Assembly: GCF_030269445.1 (NCBI RefSeq)
Contig: NZ_BSTJ01000001.1
Span: forward strand, 1,389,898 to 1,453,897
Origin: Actinoallomurus iriomotensis
GTDB lineage: Bacteria; Actinomycetota; Actinomycetes; Streptosporangiales; Streptosporangiaceae
Direction of reading: 5' to 3'
Length of the DNA: 64,000 nt
Below are positions 25,731 through 35,035 of this stretch, one piece after another. Both the position numbers and the translations under genes were made by a program. How positions within the stretch are numbered: the stretch's first letter is position 1; each line of letters begins with the position of its first letter. The notes under the pieces were generated by a model. The model was not told where the DNA came from. It saw only the letters and a program-made list of their open reading frames with translations, and made no database searches.

Positions 25731-27212
25731 TCAGCCCGTCCGGGGCGTCTGCGCGAGGGGGATGTCGAGGGTCACCTCCGTGCCGCCTCCCTCACGGCGG
25801 TGCAGCTCCAGGACCCCGCCCAGTTCGCCCACGATCAGCGTCCGGACGATCTGCAGCCCCAGGCTCGCCGCCGACTCCACGTCGAAGCCGTCCGGCAGTC
25901 CCTTGCCGTTGTCGGCCACCACCACGCCCAGGCGCTCGCCGCTGCGGGTCACCACGACCTCCAGCAGGCCCGAGTTGTCGGTCAGCCCGTGTTCGAGCGC
26001 GTTCTGCAGGAGTTCGGTCAGGACCATGGCGAGCGGCGTCGCGATCGCCGCCGGCAGGACGCCGAACCCGCCGACGCGCTTCGGCCGCACGCGGGTCTCC
26101 GGTGAGGACACCTCACCCGCCATCGCCATCACCCGGTCGGCGATGTCGTCGAAGTCGATCAGCTCCTCGGGCGTGTGCGAGAGCGTCTCGTGCACGATCG
26201 CGATCGAGCCGACGCGGCGTACCGCCTCCTCCAGGGCGTCCCGGCCCTCCGGCACCTGGAGCCGCCGGGCCTGCAGGCGCAGCAGCGCCGCGACCGTCTG
26301 CAGGTTGTTCTTCACCCGGTGGTGGATCTCCCGGATCGTCGCGTCCTTGGTCATCAGCTCCCGGTCGCGCCACCGCAGCTCGGTGACGTCGCGCAGCAGC
26401 ACGAGCGCCCCCGTACGGTGACCGTCGACGATCAGGGGGATGGCCCGGAGCTGGACGATCGCGCCGTTCGCCTCGACCTCGGTCTCCCGTGCCGCGCGGC
26501 CGCCGGCCACCAGGGCCAGGGAGTCGTCGACCGGCGCGGTGCCCAGGCGCGCGGTGGTGTCCGCCAGGTGCGTGCTCGCCAGGTCGGTGGCCAGCCCCAG
26601 CCGCCGGTACGCCGACTGGGCGTTCGGGCTGGCGTACAGGACCCGCCCCTCCCGGTCGATGCGCAGCAGCCCGTCACCGACGCGCGGCGAGCGGGCGAGG
26701 TTGGGCTCCTGCTCCGGGAACGGGAACCGCCCGTCGTTGATCATCTTGGCCAGGTCGCTGGCGCTCTGGAGGTAGGTCAGCTCCAGGCGGCTCGGCGTAC
26801 GGGCGGAGCTGAGGTTCGTGCTGCGCTGGATGACGCCGAGGATCCGCTCGCCCCGGCGTACGGGGATGGACTCCTCGCGCACGGGGATGCCGCTCCCCCA
26901 CTCGGGGTCGCCCTCACGGCAGATGCGGCCCTCGCGGTACGCGATGTCGACCAGCGCGCGCTCGCCCCGGCCGGCGACCATGCCGACGAGGTCCTCGGGG
27001 TAGGCCGTCGGACCGGTCGTCGGGCGGATCTGGGCCACCGCCACCCAGCTGCCGTCCTCGCCGCGCTCGGCCGTCAGCGGCACCCAGAGGACGAGGTCGG
27101 CGAAGGACAGGTCGGCGAGCAGCTGCCAGTCCGACACCAGCGAATGGATCCAGTCCATGTCATCGGCGCCGAGGTCGGTGTGCTTTTTGATCAGGTCGCT
27201 CAACGTGGGCAC
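25731..27212 (-). CDS. pdtaS: Sensor histidine kinase PdtaS
   Basis: This 493-residue cytosolic sensor kinase has an N-terminal GAF-like domain (starts TLSDLIKKHTDLGADDMDWI), a PAS domain (about 190-290, DGLLRIDREGRVLYASPNAQSAY), and a HisKA_2/HWE-like dimerisation domain with the phospho-accepting His in REIHHRVKNNLQTVAALLRL. The ATPase domain has TELLQNALEHGL and VVADNGKGLPDGF. Domain order and motifs match mycobacterial PdtaS. The partner PdtaR-type ANTAR antiterminator is not in the window. Confidence 0.94.
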   Translation of the reverse strand: MPTLSDLIKKHTDLGADDMDWIHSLVSDWQLLADLSFADLVLWVPLTAERGEDGSWVAVAQIRPTTGPTAYPEDLVGMVAGRGERALVDIAYREGRICREGDPEWGSGIPVREESIPVRRGERILGVIQRSTNLSSARTPSRLELTYLQSASDLAKMINDGRFPFPEQEPNLARSPRVGDGLLRIDREGRVLYASPNAQSAYRRLGLATDLASTHLADTTARLGTAPVDDSLALVAGGRAARETEVEANGAIVQLRAIPLIVDGHRTGALVLLRDVTELRWRDRELMTKDATIREIHHRVKNNLQTVAALLRLQARRLQVPEGRDALEEAVRRVGSIAIVHETLSHTPEELIDFDDIADRVMAMAGEVSSPETRVRPKRVGGFGVLPAAIATPLAMVLTELLQNALEHGLTDNSGLLEVVVTRSGERLGVVVADNGKGLPDGFDVESAASLGLQIVRTLIVGELGGVLELHRREGGGTEVTLDIPLAQTPRTG

Positions 27213-27239
27213 GTCTGCATCATCGCAGGTGGTCCTGGC

Positions 27240-28418
27240 ATGATTCGGCGGGTGGATCCTCTCGAGCGGCTGACGGCCGCGACGCGGGAGCGCACGGCCG
27301 CCGGGCTGCGCCGTACGCTGCGGCCCCGCACGCCCGCTCAGCCCCTGCTCGACCTGGCTTCCAACGACTATCTCGGGCTGTCCCGCGACCCGCGGCTGGC
27401 GGAGGGCGCGATCAAGGCGGTTCGCACCTGGGGCACCGGCTCGACCGGTTCACGGCTGGTCACCGGCACCACGGAGCTGCACACGGCGCTCGAGGAGCGG
27501 CTGGCCGGTTTCGTCGGCACGCCGTCCGCGCTGGTGTTCTCCTCCGGCTACCTCGCCAACCTCGCCGCGGTCACCGCGCTGCGGCCGGGCCTGATCGTCT
27601 CCGACCGGGGCAACCACGCATCGCTGATCGACGGCTGCCGCCTCGCCCGCTGCCCGGTCGTGGTCACAACGCACTGCGACGTCGCCGCCGTGGACGCCGC
27701 TCTCGACGACGCGCGCGACGCCGTCGTGGTGACCGACGCGGTCTTCTCCGTGGACGGCGACCTGGCCCCGCTCCGCGAGCTGCACGCGGTCGTACGCGAC
27801 CACGGCGCGCTGCTGCTGATCGACGAGGCGCACGCACTCGGAGTGGTCGGCCCGGGCGGGCGCGGCGCGGCGTACGCGGCGGGCATCGCCGGCGAGCCGG
27901 ACGTGATCATCACCGTCACCCTGTCGAAGTCGCTGGGCTCGCAGGGCGGCGCGGTGCTCGGCGCCCCGGAGGTGATCGAGACGCTCGTCGACACGGCGCG
28001 CTCGTTCGTGTTCGACACCGGGCTGGCCCCGGCGTCGGCGGGCGCCGCCGCGGCGGCCCTCGACGTTCTCGCCGCCGAGCCGGAACTGGCCACCCGTGCC
28101 CGCGACCGCGCCCGCCGCCTCGCCGCCGCGGCGGACGCGCTCGGCCTGGAGACGACCACTCCCGCCGCGGCGGTCGTACCGGTCGTCCTCGGCGACCCGG
28201 GACGAGCCGTACGCGCCGCGGAGATCTGCGCCGAGCACGGCGTACGGGTCGGCTGTTTCCGGCCACCGTCGGTGCCCCAGGGGCGCGCGTGCCTGCGGCT
28301 GACCGGCCGTGCGACCCTGGAGGAGGCAGAACTCACAGAGGTCACCGGAGCTCTGACTGGTGTCAGAGAGCTGATCGGCCCGTACTCTGCTCGTAACGCC
28401 GACCCGACGCGGCGGTGA
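27240..28418 (+). CDS. bioF: 8-amino-7-oxononanoate synthase
   Basis: This 392-residue PLP enzyme condenses pimeloyl-thioester with alanine in biotin synthesis. Family blocks: LDLASNDYLGLSRDP, GTGSTGSRLVTGTTELH, SDRGNHASLIDGCRL, LLIDEAHALGVVGPGGRG, and the PLP lysine in TLSKSLGSQGGAVLG. ATG 27240 is used; a GTG four codons later is possible and neither has a good ribosome site. It diverges from pdtaS with a 27-bp gap. bioA, often beside bioF/bioD, is absent; dasR follows 15 bp downstream. Confidence 0.94.
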   Translation: MIRRVDPLERLTAATRERTAAGLRRTLRPRTPAQPLLDLASNDYLGLSRDPRLAEGAIKAVRTWGTGSTGSRLVTGTTELHTALEERLAGFVGTPSALVFSSGYLANLAAVTALRPGLIVSDRGNHASLIDGCRLARCPVVVTTHCDVAAVDAALDDARDAVVVTDAVFSVDGDLAPLRELHAVVRDHGALLLIDEAHALGVVGPGGRGAAYAAGIAGEPDVIITVTLSKSLGSQGGAVLGAPEVIETLVDTARSFVFDTGLAPASAGAAAAALDVLAAEPELATRARDRARRLAAAADALGLETTTPAAAVVPVVLGDPGRAVRAAEICAEHGVRVGCFRPPSVPQGRACLRLTGRATLEEAELTEVTGALTGVRELIGPYSARNADPTRR

Positions 28419-28433
28419 ACATGAGGAGAGCAT

Positions 28434-29186
28434 GTGACGGCTGAGCGGGCACCGGAGCTGGGGGTGGAACCTCGCGTTCCCAAGTACTACCGGTTGAAGA
28501 AGCACCTGGTCGAGCTGACCGAGGCGCTCGCACCCGGCAGTCCGCTGCCGCCTGAGCGGAGCCTGGCCGAAAAGTACGGCACGTCCCGTACGACGGTGCG
28601 GCAGGCCCTGGCAGAGCTGGTGATCGAGGGACGCCTGCAGCGCATCCAGGGCAAGGGCACGTTCGTGGCCAAGCCCAAGGTCGCCCAGGAGCTGCAGCTC
28701 GTCAGCTACACCGAGGACATGCGCCACCACGGTCTGAGCCCGGAGACGCGCATACTCGACATCGGCTACGTGACCGCCGACGAACGCTTCGCTCGCCTCC
28801 TCGGCATCCGCCCCGGCGGCCGCGCCCTGCGCATCCACCGCCTCCGCCTGGCCGACGGCGAGCCGATGTCGATCGACACGTCACTGCTTCCGGCCCGCCG
28901 CTTCCCCGGCCTGCGCAAAGAACTGCCCCGGCACAACTCCCTGTACGAGACGCTGGCCACGGCGTACGACGTGCACCTGGCCGAGGCGGAGGAGACCATC
29001 GAGACCGTCCTGGCGACCCCGGACGACGCGGGCCTGCTGGGCGTCGACGTCGGGCTGCCCCTGCTCCTGCTCTCCCGCCACGCCTTCGACACGGCCGGCG
29101 AACCGGTCGAATGGGCCCAGTCCCTGTACCGCGGCGACCGCTACAAGTTCATCACCCGCCTCCGCCGCCAACACGAGACCCCCTGA
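28434..29186 (+). CDS. dasR: DasR-like GntR/HutC regulator
   Basis: This 250-residue GntR-family regulator of the HutC subfamily has a winged HTH ([34 protein letters not shown]) and a UTRA effector domain with [33 protein letters not shown] and a YRGDRYKF end. Near-identity to remembered Streptomyces DasR in both domains supports orthology. DasR senses glucosamine-6-phosphate and controls chitin/GlcNAc use. GTG 28434 follows AGGAGAGC. It lies between bioF and bioD on the same strand, an unexpected setting; no GlcNAc transport genes are near. Confidence 0.87.
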   Translation: MTAERAPELGVEPRVPKYYRLKKHLVELTEALAPGSPLPPERSLAEKYGTSRTTVRQALAELVIEGRLQRIQGKGTFVAKPKVAQELQLVSYTEDMRHHGLSPETRILDIGYVTADERFARLLGIRPGGRALRIHRLRLADGEPMSIDTSLLPARRFPGLRKELPRHNSLYETLATAYDVHLAEAEETIETVLATPDDAGLLGVDVGLPLLLLSRHAFDTAGEPVEWAQSLYRGDRYKFITRLRRQHETP

Positions 29187-29269
29187 AGGCACGCCTGGCG
29201 AGCTCCACACATCACGGCTGACGGGTCGTTGGGCACGGCCCGGGGGGATGACGCACTAGAGTCGCGCGG

Positions 29270-30025
29270 GTGAGTGTGCTCGTCGTCACCGGGACCGACA
29301 CCGGGGTGGGAAAGACCGTGACCACGGCCGCGGTCGCGGCGCTCGCCCGGGCGCGCGGGGCGTCCGTCGCGGTGGTCAAGCCGGCGCAGACCGGTGCGCG
29401 GCCCGGCATGGCCGGTGACCTGGACGAGATTCGCCGCCTGGCCGGCATCACCGACGTGCACGAGTACGCGCGGTACGCCGCCGCTCTCGCCCCGGCCGCC
29501 GCGGCGCGGCTCGCCGGGCTGCCGCCGCCGGATCTGGTGGCCTGCGCGGAGCGGATCAGGGCGCTCGACCGTGACCTGGTGATCGTCGAAGGGGCGGGCG
29601 GACTGCTCGTGCGGTACGACGACGACGGCGCCACGCTCGCCGACCTGGCGCACTCCCTCAAGGCCGCCGTGCTCGTCACCGTACGGCCGGGGCTGGGCAC
29701 GCTCAACCACACGGCGCTGACGCTGGAGGCCATGGCCGGGCGCGGGATCGACCTGGCCGGCATCGTGATCGGGGCGTGGCCGCGCCGCCCCCTTCTGGAC
29801 GACCTGTGCAACGTGCGTGACCTGGAGACCATCGCGGCGCGCCCGCTGTCCGGCGTGCTGCCGGAGCGGTCCGGGCGGCTCGACGGCGCGGAGTTCCTGC
29901 TCGCCGCCCGGGCCGGCCTCGCCCCGCACCTCGGCGGCGTGTTCGACCCGGCGGCGTTCCGGGAGGACTGCCGTACCCGTGCGCAGACGTACGGGGAACT
30001 GATCCCACGAGAGGACCAACCGTGA
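29270..30025 (+). CDS. bioD: Dethiobiotin synthetase
   Basis: This 251-residue ATP-dependent carboxylase closes the ureido ring of dethiobiotin. The P-loop [15 protein letters not shown] is at residues 6-20. KPAQTG and [11 protein letters not shown] follow, as does the [17 protein letters not shown] block. GTG 29270 is taken as the start, with TAGAGTCGCGCGG upstream suggesting a possible near-leaderless promoter (TAGAGT). Its stop overlaps the start of a micro-ORF (GTGA) that leads into bioB. Confidence 0.94.
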   Translation: MSVLVVTGTDTGVGKTVTTAAVAALARARGASVAVVKPAQTGARPGMAGDLDEIRRLAGITDVHEYARYAAALAPAAAARLAGLPPPDLVACAERIRALDRDLVIVEGAGGLLVRYDDDGATLADLAHSLKAAVLVTVRPGLGTLNHTALTLEAMAGRGIDLAGIVIGAWPRRPLLDDLCNVRDLETIAARPLSGVLPERSGRLDGAEFLLAARAGLAPHLGGVFDPAAFREDCRTRAQTYGELIPREDQP

Positions 30026-30093
30026 GCGAGCGGAGCGAGCGAACCAAAGAACACGCGCGCCTGGTCACTCCCCCGACGAAGGAGGGCTCGTGA
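30022..30093 (+). CDS. Bridging micro-ORF between bioD and bioB
   Basis: This 23-codon ORF starts at a GTG overlapping the bioD stop (GTGA) and ends at a TGA overlapping the bioB GTG (GTGA). The peptide begins [10 protein letters not shown] and ends PPTKEGS. The DNA for TKEGS contains GAAGGAGG, the bioB ribosome site. Length and both ends match the last member of the array at 37719-38062. It is a probable translational coupler; peptide function is unknown. Confidence 0.5.
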   Translation: MSERSERTKEHARLVTPPTKEGS

Positions 30094-31094
30094 GCGAGTC
30101 GGCCGACATTCTTGCCGTTGCGCGCACACAGGTGCTCGAGCGGGGTGAGGGGCTCAAGGAGGAGCAGGTCCACGAGTGCCTCACGCTCCCGGACGACCGT
30201 TTGGAGGAGCTGCTCGCGCTCGCCCACGAGGTGCGCATGAAGTGGTGCGGCCCGGAGGTGGAGGTCGAGGGCATCGTCTCGGTCAAGACCGGCGGCTGCC
30301 CGGAGGACTGCCACTTCTGCTCCCAGTCGGGCCAGTTCACCTCTCCCGTACGCGCGGCGTGGCTGGACATCCCCTCGCTCGTACGGGCCGCCGAGGAGAC
30401 CGCCGCCACGGGCGCCACCGAGTTCTGCATCGTCGCCGCCGTCCGCGGGCCGGACGAGCGGCTGATGAGCCAGGTGCGCGAGGGCGTCGAGGCGATCAAC
30501 AAGGAGGTGGACATCAACATCGCGTGCTCGCTCGGCATGCTGACCCAGGAGCAGGTCGACGAGCTGGCCGCGATGGGCGTCCACCGCTACAACCACAACC
30601 TCGAGGCCCCGAAGTCGCACTTCTCCAAGGTCGTGACCACCCACACGTGGGAGGAGCGCTGGCGGACCTGCGAGATGGTGCGCGCCGCCGGCATGGAGCT
30701 GTGCTGCGGCGGCATTGTCGGGATGGGTGAGACGGTCGAGCAGCGGGCCGAGTTCGCCGCGCAGCTCGGCGCGCTGGAGCCCGACGAGGTGCCGCTCAAC
30801 TTCCTCAACCCGCGTCCCGGCACGCCGTTCGCCGACTACCCGCTGGTCGAGGGCGCCGAGGCGCTGAAGACCATCGCGGCCTTCCGGCTGGCGCTGCCGC
30901 GCACGATCCTGCGGTACGCGGGCGGGCGTGAGCTGACGCTCGGCGACCTGGGCACCAGGTCGGGCATGCTCGGCGGCATCAACGCGATCATCGTCGGCAA
31001 CTACCTCACCACGCTCGGTCGTCCGACCGGCAGCGACCTGGAGATGCTGGACGAGTTGAAAATGCCGATCAAGGCACTGTCACAAACGCTCTAG
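30090..31094 (+). CDS. bioB: Biotin synthase
   Basis: This 334-residue radical-SAM enzyme inserts sulfur into dethiobiotin. The 4Fe-4S ligands are Cys70, Cys74 and Cys77 in [16 protein letters not shown]. Other conserved blocks: [43 protein letters not shown] and [12 protein letters not shown] 30090 sits behind AAGGAGG and overlaps the end of the micro-ORF. Actinobacterial BioB of this kind needs the auxiliary protein BsaP; a BsaP-like gene is 3.4 kb downstream. Confidence 0.97.
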   Translation: MSESADILAVARTQVLERGEGLKEEQVHECLTLPDDRLEELLALAHEVRMKWCGPEVEVEGIVSVKTGGCPEDCHFCSQSGQFTSPVRAAWLDIPSLVRAAEETAATGATEFCIVAAVRGPDERLMSQVREGVEAINKEVDINIACSLGMLTQEQVDELAAMGVHRYNHNLEAPKSHFSKVVTTHTWEERWRTCEMVRAAGMELCCGGIVGMGETVEQRAEFAAQLGALEPDEVPLNFLNPRPGTPFADYPLVEGAEALKTIAAFRLALPRTILRYAGGRELTLGDLGTRSGMLGGINAIIVGNYLTTLGRPTGSDLEMLDELKMPIKALSQTL

Positions 31095-31140
31095 AACCAG
31101 CGGGCGCCCACTACCGTCGGAGTTCGGGGAGGTGGTCGCG

Positions 31141-31896
31141 ATGAAGACGGCGGTCGTCACGGTGCTCGCCGGCGTCGCGTTGCTCGCTTCGGGCTGCGCC
31201 GGAGACTCTCAGGCCCAGACCGATGACTCGTCGTCCCCGAGCCTCGGCTCGGCGGACGCGCTCGTGCTGCGCACGAAGACCACGGGAGGCTTCGCCGGCC
31301 TGGGCGGGCCCGGCACCATGCCGGACTTCTCCCTGTACGGCGACGGGCGTGCGATCACCGGCGGCGCGCACCCGACCGAATACCACCTCACGCCGCAGGC
31401 GCTGCGCCGCCTGGTCGCGGACGCCTCCGCGGCCGGGCTCGCCAGGTCCCGTACGGTCGACGACCGGAACATGGCCGACGCGACCTACAAGGTGATCACC
31501 TTCGTGACCGGCGGCCGGCCGCACACCACGAAGGTCATCCAGGAGGGCCGGCACGCCGACGACCCGGCCGCGCGGTTCCTGCCCCGGCTCGTCCCGTCCT
31601 CCTGGCCGCGCGGTGACCAGAGCACCGATCCGCGGCCGTACCGGCCGTCGCGCGTCGCCGTGCTGGCGGCCACCGCGCCCGCGGGCGGGAGCGACGCGCC
31701 GAAGTGGCCGTTGAAGCCGCTGAGCACGGGCGGCCAGGTCGGCGGCCGCACCTGCACGGTCCTCACCGGGCGCGACGCCGCGTCGGCCCAGCGGCTGGCC
31801 GGCCGGCCCCAGTGGCGCGACCGCGGTCAGACGTACCGGGTGACCGTCCGCCCGCTGCTCCCCGACGAGCCGGACTGCGCCGCGCTCGTCCGGTGA
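31141..31896 (+). CDS. Putative lipoprotein of unknown function
   Basis: This 251-residue secreted protein has a clear lipoprotein signal (KTAVVTVLAGVALLASGCAG; lipidated Cys19). The mature part alternates beta strands and loops, with an internal ALRRLVADASAAGLARSRTVDD helix and two Cys near the end (RTCTVLTG, PDCAALV) that may pair. ATG 31141 follows GGGGAGGTGG; an ATG-like upstream GTG adds three residues. Proteins of this look are common in actinomycetes without assigned function. Confidence 0.78.
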   Translation: MKTAVVTVLAGVALLASGCAGDSQAQTDDSSSPSLGSADALVLRTKTTGGFAGLGGPGTMPDFSLYGDGRAITGGAHPTEYHLTPQALRRLVADASAAGLARSRTVDDRNMADATYKVITFVTGGRPHTTKVIQEGRHADDPAARFLPRLVPSSWPRGDQSTDPRPYRPSRVAVLAATAPAGGSDAPKWPLKPLSTGGQVGGRTCTVLTGRDAASAQRLAGRPQWRDRGQTYRVTVRPLLPDEPDCAALVR

Positions 31897-31977
31897 TCGG
31901 CCGCGGCCGTTACCGCATCGTGACCGGCCGCGTTCACAGTGGCCCACAGCGAAACGTGGTTTCGAAAGGGCCTCCGC

Positions 31978-32223
31978 ATGTCTGATCCGCGTTCGACCAG
32001 CCCCGCCGTACGAGTCGTGGTCGCGGTCCTGCTGATCGCGCCGTTCGTCGTCTACCTCGCCGTCCCCAGCTACGCCAGGGTCGAGCCGCGACTCGCCGGA
32101 TTCCCGTTCTTCTACTGGTGGCAGCTCCTCTGGGTGATCCTCACCGCGGTGTTCATCGGCGTCGCGTACCGGCTCAGCCGCCGGGCCCGGCCCGCACGCC
32201 CCGCCGACGAGGAGGACGACTAG
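31978..32223 (+). CDS. DUF3311 small membrane protein
   Basis: This 81-residue protein has two transmembrane helices (about 14-32 and 46-66) and the DUF3311 signature RLAGFPFFYWWQLLWVI. The family pairs with sodium/solute symporters, and here its TAG stop directly abuts the ATG of the mctP-like gene. It is probably a symporter accessory subunit. ATG 31978 follows GAAAGGG. Confidence 0.88.
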   Translation: MSDPRSTSPAVRVVVAVLLIAPFVVYLAVPSYARVEPRLAGFPFFYWWQLLWVILTAVFIGVAYRLSRRARPARPADEEDD

Positions 32224-33843
32224 ATGGACGACGTCAATGGCGTGGAGCTGACCGTCTTCCTGATCTTCTTCGCGGCGGTCACCGTGATGGGCTTCCTCGC
32301 CGCGCGCTGGCGGCGCGGGCAGACGATCATGCACCTGGACGAGTGGGGGCTCGGCGGCCGCCGCTTCGGCACGTTCACCACCTGGTTCCTGCTCGGCGGC
32401 GACCTGTACACCGCCTACACGTTCATCGCGGTTCCCGCGGCCGTCTTCGCGAGCGGCGCGATGGGGTTCTGGGCCCTGCCGTACGCCGCGATCGCCTATC
32501 CGATCGTCTTCCTCATCGGCCCGCGCCTGTGGTCCGTCTCCCATGTCCACGGCTACGTCACGACCGCCGACTTCGTCCGCGGGCGGTTCGGCTCCCGGAC
32601 GCTCGGGCTGGCCGTCGCGGTCACCGGGATCCTGGCGATGATGCCGTACATCGCGCTGCAGCTCGTCGGCATCCAGGCCGTGCTCACCGTCATGGGCGTG
32701 AAGGGCTCCGGGCTCGCCAGGGACCTGCCGCTGCTCATCGCGTTCGCGCTCCTGGCGGCCTACACCTTCACCTCGGGCCTGCGCGCGCCGGCGCTGATCG
32801 CGTTCGTGAAGGACACGCTGATCTACCTCGTGATCATCGTGGCGGTCATCTACATCCCCACGAAGCTGGGCGGCTGGGGGCACATCTTCGACAGCGCCCA
32901 GAGCAGCCTGGCCAAGCCCAACCCGGCGACCGGCAGACCGAGTGGTGCGCTCGTGACCGGCGACATGACCCACTGGGCGTACGGCACGCTCGCGCTGGGG
33001 TCGGCGCTGGCACTGTTCATCTATCCGCACACGGTCACCGGGGCGCTGGCGTCCGGGCGCCGTGACGTGATCAAGCGGAACGCGGCGCTCCTGCCGGCGT
33101 ACTCGCTGCTGCTCGGGCTCCTGGCCCTGCTCGGCTACATGGCGCTGGCCCGGCCCGACGTCGCCGCCGCGGTCCGGGCCGCGAAGAACCCGCAGCTCGC
33201 CGTGCCGACGCTGTTCGACCACGTGTTCCCGGGCTGGTTCGCCGGAGTGGCCTTCGCCGCGATCGGCGTGGGCGCGCTCGTACCGGCGGCGATCATGTCG
33301 ATCGCGGCGTCGAACCTGTTCACCCGCAACGTCTACACGGCGTTCTTCCGGCCGGGCGCGACGGCCGCCGAGGAGACCCGCGTCTCCCAGTTCGTGTCGC
33401 TCCTGGTCAAGATCGGCGCGCTCGTCTTCGTGCTGGCCTTCGACAAGACGCTGTCGATCAACCTGCAGCTGCTAGGCGGCATCTGGATCGTGCAGACGTT
33501 CCCCTCGCTGGGCCTGGGGCTCTACACCCGGTGGTTCCACCGGTGGGCGCTGCTCGCCGGCTGGGCGGTCGCGATGGTGTACGGCACGGTGACCGCCTAC
33601 GAACAGCACTCGCCGACGCAGAAGCACTTCGCCCAGTCCACCGCGGACATCCCGTTCCTCGGCCACCCCGGCTACATCGCCTTGACCGCCTTCGTCATCA
33701 ACATGATCGTCGTGATGGTGCTCACGGTGATCTTCCGGGCGGCCGGCGTACCGGACGGGACGGACGAGACCCGGCCCGGCGACTACACCGCCGACGCCGA
33801 CGAGCCCGGTGTGACGGACCTTCCCGAACTCGTCACCGACTGA
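32224..33843 (+). CDS. mctP: Sodium:solute symporter, MctP-like monocarboxylate transporter
   Basis: This 539-residue SSS-family transporter has about 13 membrane helices. The MctP-type features are the short lumenal start (DVNGVELTVFLIFFA), LDEWGLGGRRFGTFTTWFLLGGDLYTAYTF in residues 38-67, and IPFGPxx-free long C-terminal tail (DETRPGDYTADADEPG). Relatives move lactate, pyruvate or alanine with sodium or protons. It is coupled to its DUF3311 partner with no gap. The substrate is inferred from the family. Confidence 0.88.
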   Translation: MDDVNGVELTVFLIFFAAVTVMGFLAARWRRGQTIMHLDEWGLGGRRFGTFTTWFLLGGDLYTAYTFIAVPAAVFASGAMGFWALPYAAIAYPIVFLIGPRLWSVSHVHGYVTTADFVRGRFGSRTLGLAVAVTGILAMMPYIALQLVGIQAVLTVMGVKGSGLARDLPLLIAFALLAAYTFTSGLRAPALIAFVKDTLIYLVIIVAVIYIPTKLGGWGHIFDSAQSSLAKPNPATGRPSGALVTGDMTHWAYGTLALGSALALFIYPHTVTGALASGRRDVIKRNAALLPAYSLLLGLLALLGYMALARPDVAAAVRAAKNPQLAVPTLFDHVFPGWFAGVAFAAIGVGALVPAAIMSIAASNLFTRNVYTAFFRPGATAAEETRVSQFVSLLVKIGALVFVLAFDKTLSINLQLLGGIWIVQTFPSLGLGLYTRWFHRWALLAGWAVAMVYGTVTAYEQHSPTQKHFAQSTADIPFLGHPGYIALTAFVINMIVVMVLTVIFRAAGVPDGTDETRPGDYTADADEPGVTDLPELVTD

Positions 33844-33917
33844 TCCGGCAGGGGATCGGTGTTCCGTGACCGGGGCTGGGGGACGGATCCTGCTTTGTGG
33901 TGGTCTAGGCTCTGAGG

Positions 33918-34454
33918 GTGAGCGAGGAGACTCGGCCACCGGACCAGTCCGCGCACCCGTACCCGCCCGGGGTGGAGATCAGAGTGGCGCGGCCGGACGA
34001 GCTCGCCACGATCGGCGAGCTGACCGCCGCGATCTACGTGGCGGGGGGCTACATCAACCCGGACAACAGCTACATCCTGCGGCTGCGCGACGCGGTCGCC
34101 CGCGCCCGCGAGGCCGAACTGCTCGTCGCCACGCACAACGGCGAGCCGACGGGCACGGTGACCTACTGCCGGCACGGCAGCCCGTGGGCGCAGCTGACCG
34201 CGCCGGGCGAGGCGGAGTTCCGGATGCTCGCGGTGGTGCCGGCCGCACGCGGACTGGGTCTCGGCGAGGCGCTCGTCCGCCGTTGCATCAGCCGCGCGCG
34301 CGAGGACGGCTGCCGCGCCCTGCGGCTGTCCACCGAGCCGGTGATGCACGCCGCGCACCGGATCTACCGGCGGCTGGGCTTCACGCGAACGCCAGAGCGC
34401 GACTGGCAGCCCCATCCCGGCGTGGAGCTTCTGACCTACGCGTTGCCACTCTGA
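33918..34454 (+). CDS. GNAT family N-acetyltransferase
   Basis: This 178-residue acetyltransferase has the acetyl-CoA motif in EFRMLAVVPAARGLGLGEALVRR (A block) and a C-terminal IYRRLGFTRTPERDW. GTG 33918 is preceded by TAGGCT six bases upstream, which suggests a leaderless transcript. The first 20 residues (SEETRPPDQSAHPYPPG) are disordered. The amine substrate is unknown. Confidence 0.88.
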   Translation: MSEETRPPDQSAHPYPPGVEIRVARPDELATIGELTAAIYVAGGYINPDNSYILRLRDAVARAREAELLVATHNGEPTGTVTYCRHGSPWAQLTAPGEAEFRMLAVVPAARGLGLGEALVRRCISRAREDGCRALRLSTEPVMHAAHRIYRRLGFTRTPERDWQPHPGVELLTYALPL

Positions 34455-34501
34455 ACCCGTCACCGGCGCCCTGACTCGCTTCTGGAGTACGCTGCTGCAC
34501 C

Positions 34502-34687
34502 GTGACGGCGACCTACTGTGACCACTGCGGAGACCCGCTCACCGGCGGTGACCATGGAGGATGCCGGGTGGCGCGGGCGATGGAGCCTCCGCGTTACTGC
34601 CCCGAATGCCGCCGCCGCATGGTCGTCCAGGTGACGCCCGGCGGCTGGACCGCCGACTGCAGCCGGCACGGCAGGCGTACGGGCTGA
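34502..34687 (+). CDS. bsaP: BsaP-like biotin synthase auxiliary protein
   Basis: This 61-residue cysteine-rich protein starts [17 protein letters not shown] and ends in [11 protein letters not shown]. Ligand-like Cys are at 6, 9, 21, 33, 36 and 53 (CxxC twice). The [16 protein letters not shown] stretch matches what I recall of actinobacterial BsaP, the small protein that supports iron-sulfur cluster function of BioB. It lies in the same biotin region as bioB, same strand, followed by a hairpin. Assignment is from memory of the family. Confidence 0.65.
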   Translation: MTATYCDHCGDPLTGGDHGGCRVARAMEPPRYCPECRRRMVVQVTPGGWTADCSRHGRRTG

Positions 34688-34722
34688 GAGACTGCCCGGC
34701 ATTCATGCCTCCGGGCAGTCTC
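34688..34722. terminator. Convergent terminator after bsaP
   Basis: A 12-bp stem (GAGACTGCCCGG with CCGGGCAGTCTC) and an 11-nt loop start at the end of bsaP, facing the BCCP gene from the other strand. It likely serves both. Confidence 0.72.
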
Positions 34723-34750
34723 CGAGTCGGGGGTCCGGCGGTCCGTCCGG

Positions 34751-34963
34751 CTACTCGATGACGGCGATCAGGTCGCCCTCTTGGATGACATCGCCCTCGG
34801 CGACCTTGAGGCTGGCGACCGTGCCGGAGTCCTCGGCGATGACCGGGATCTCCATCTTCATGGACTCCAGGATGACGAGTGTGTCTCCGTCCTCCACGGT
34901 GTCGCCCTCGTTGACGACGACCTTCCAGACGTTCGCCACCATTTCCGCGCGCACTTCAGCCAA
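34751..34963 (-). CDS. Biotin/lipoyl-attachment carrier protein (BCCP)
   Basis: This 70-residue stand-alone biotinyl domain carries the biotinylation site Lys36 in ILESMKMEIPV. It is a minimal BCCP compared with the usual 150-residue form. It lies 72 bp downstream of a biotin carboxylase gene on the same strand, so the two probably form an acyl-CoA carboxylase pair; the carboxyltransferase is elsewhere. Biotin genes lie alongside, on the other strand. Confidence 0.92.
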   Translation of the reverse strand: MAEVRAEMVANVWKVVVNEGDTVEDGDTLVILESMKMEIPVIAEDSGTVASLKVAEGDVIQEGDLIAVIE

Positions 34964-35035
34964 CGCGGCTCCTTCCCTCAGACGCCGGCGCCTGCCGGAC
35001 GCTCTTGCCGATCCAATTGTGCGACGAGTCCCTGG

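Noticed and set aside
26175-27239. Long N-terminal extension of the bioF frame
   Set aside because: It runs antisense through pdtaS and has no BioF-family residues.
33895-33914. DasR-binding (dre) site upstream of the GNAT gene
   Set aside because: Only one half (GTGGTCTAG) fits the consensus; about 10 of 16 positions match, and the TAGGCT inside is better explained as a -10 box.
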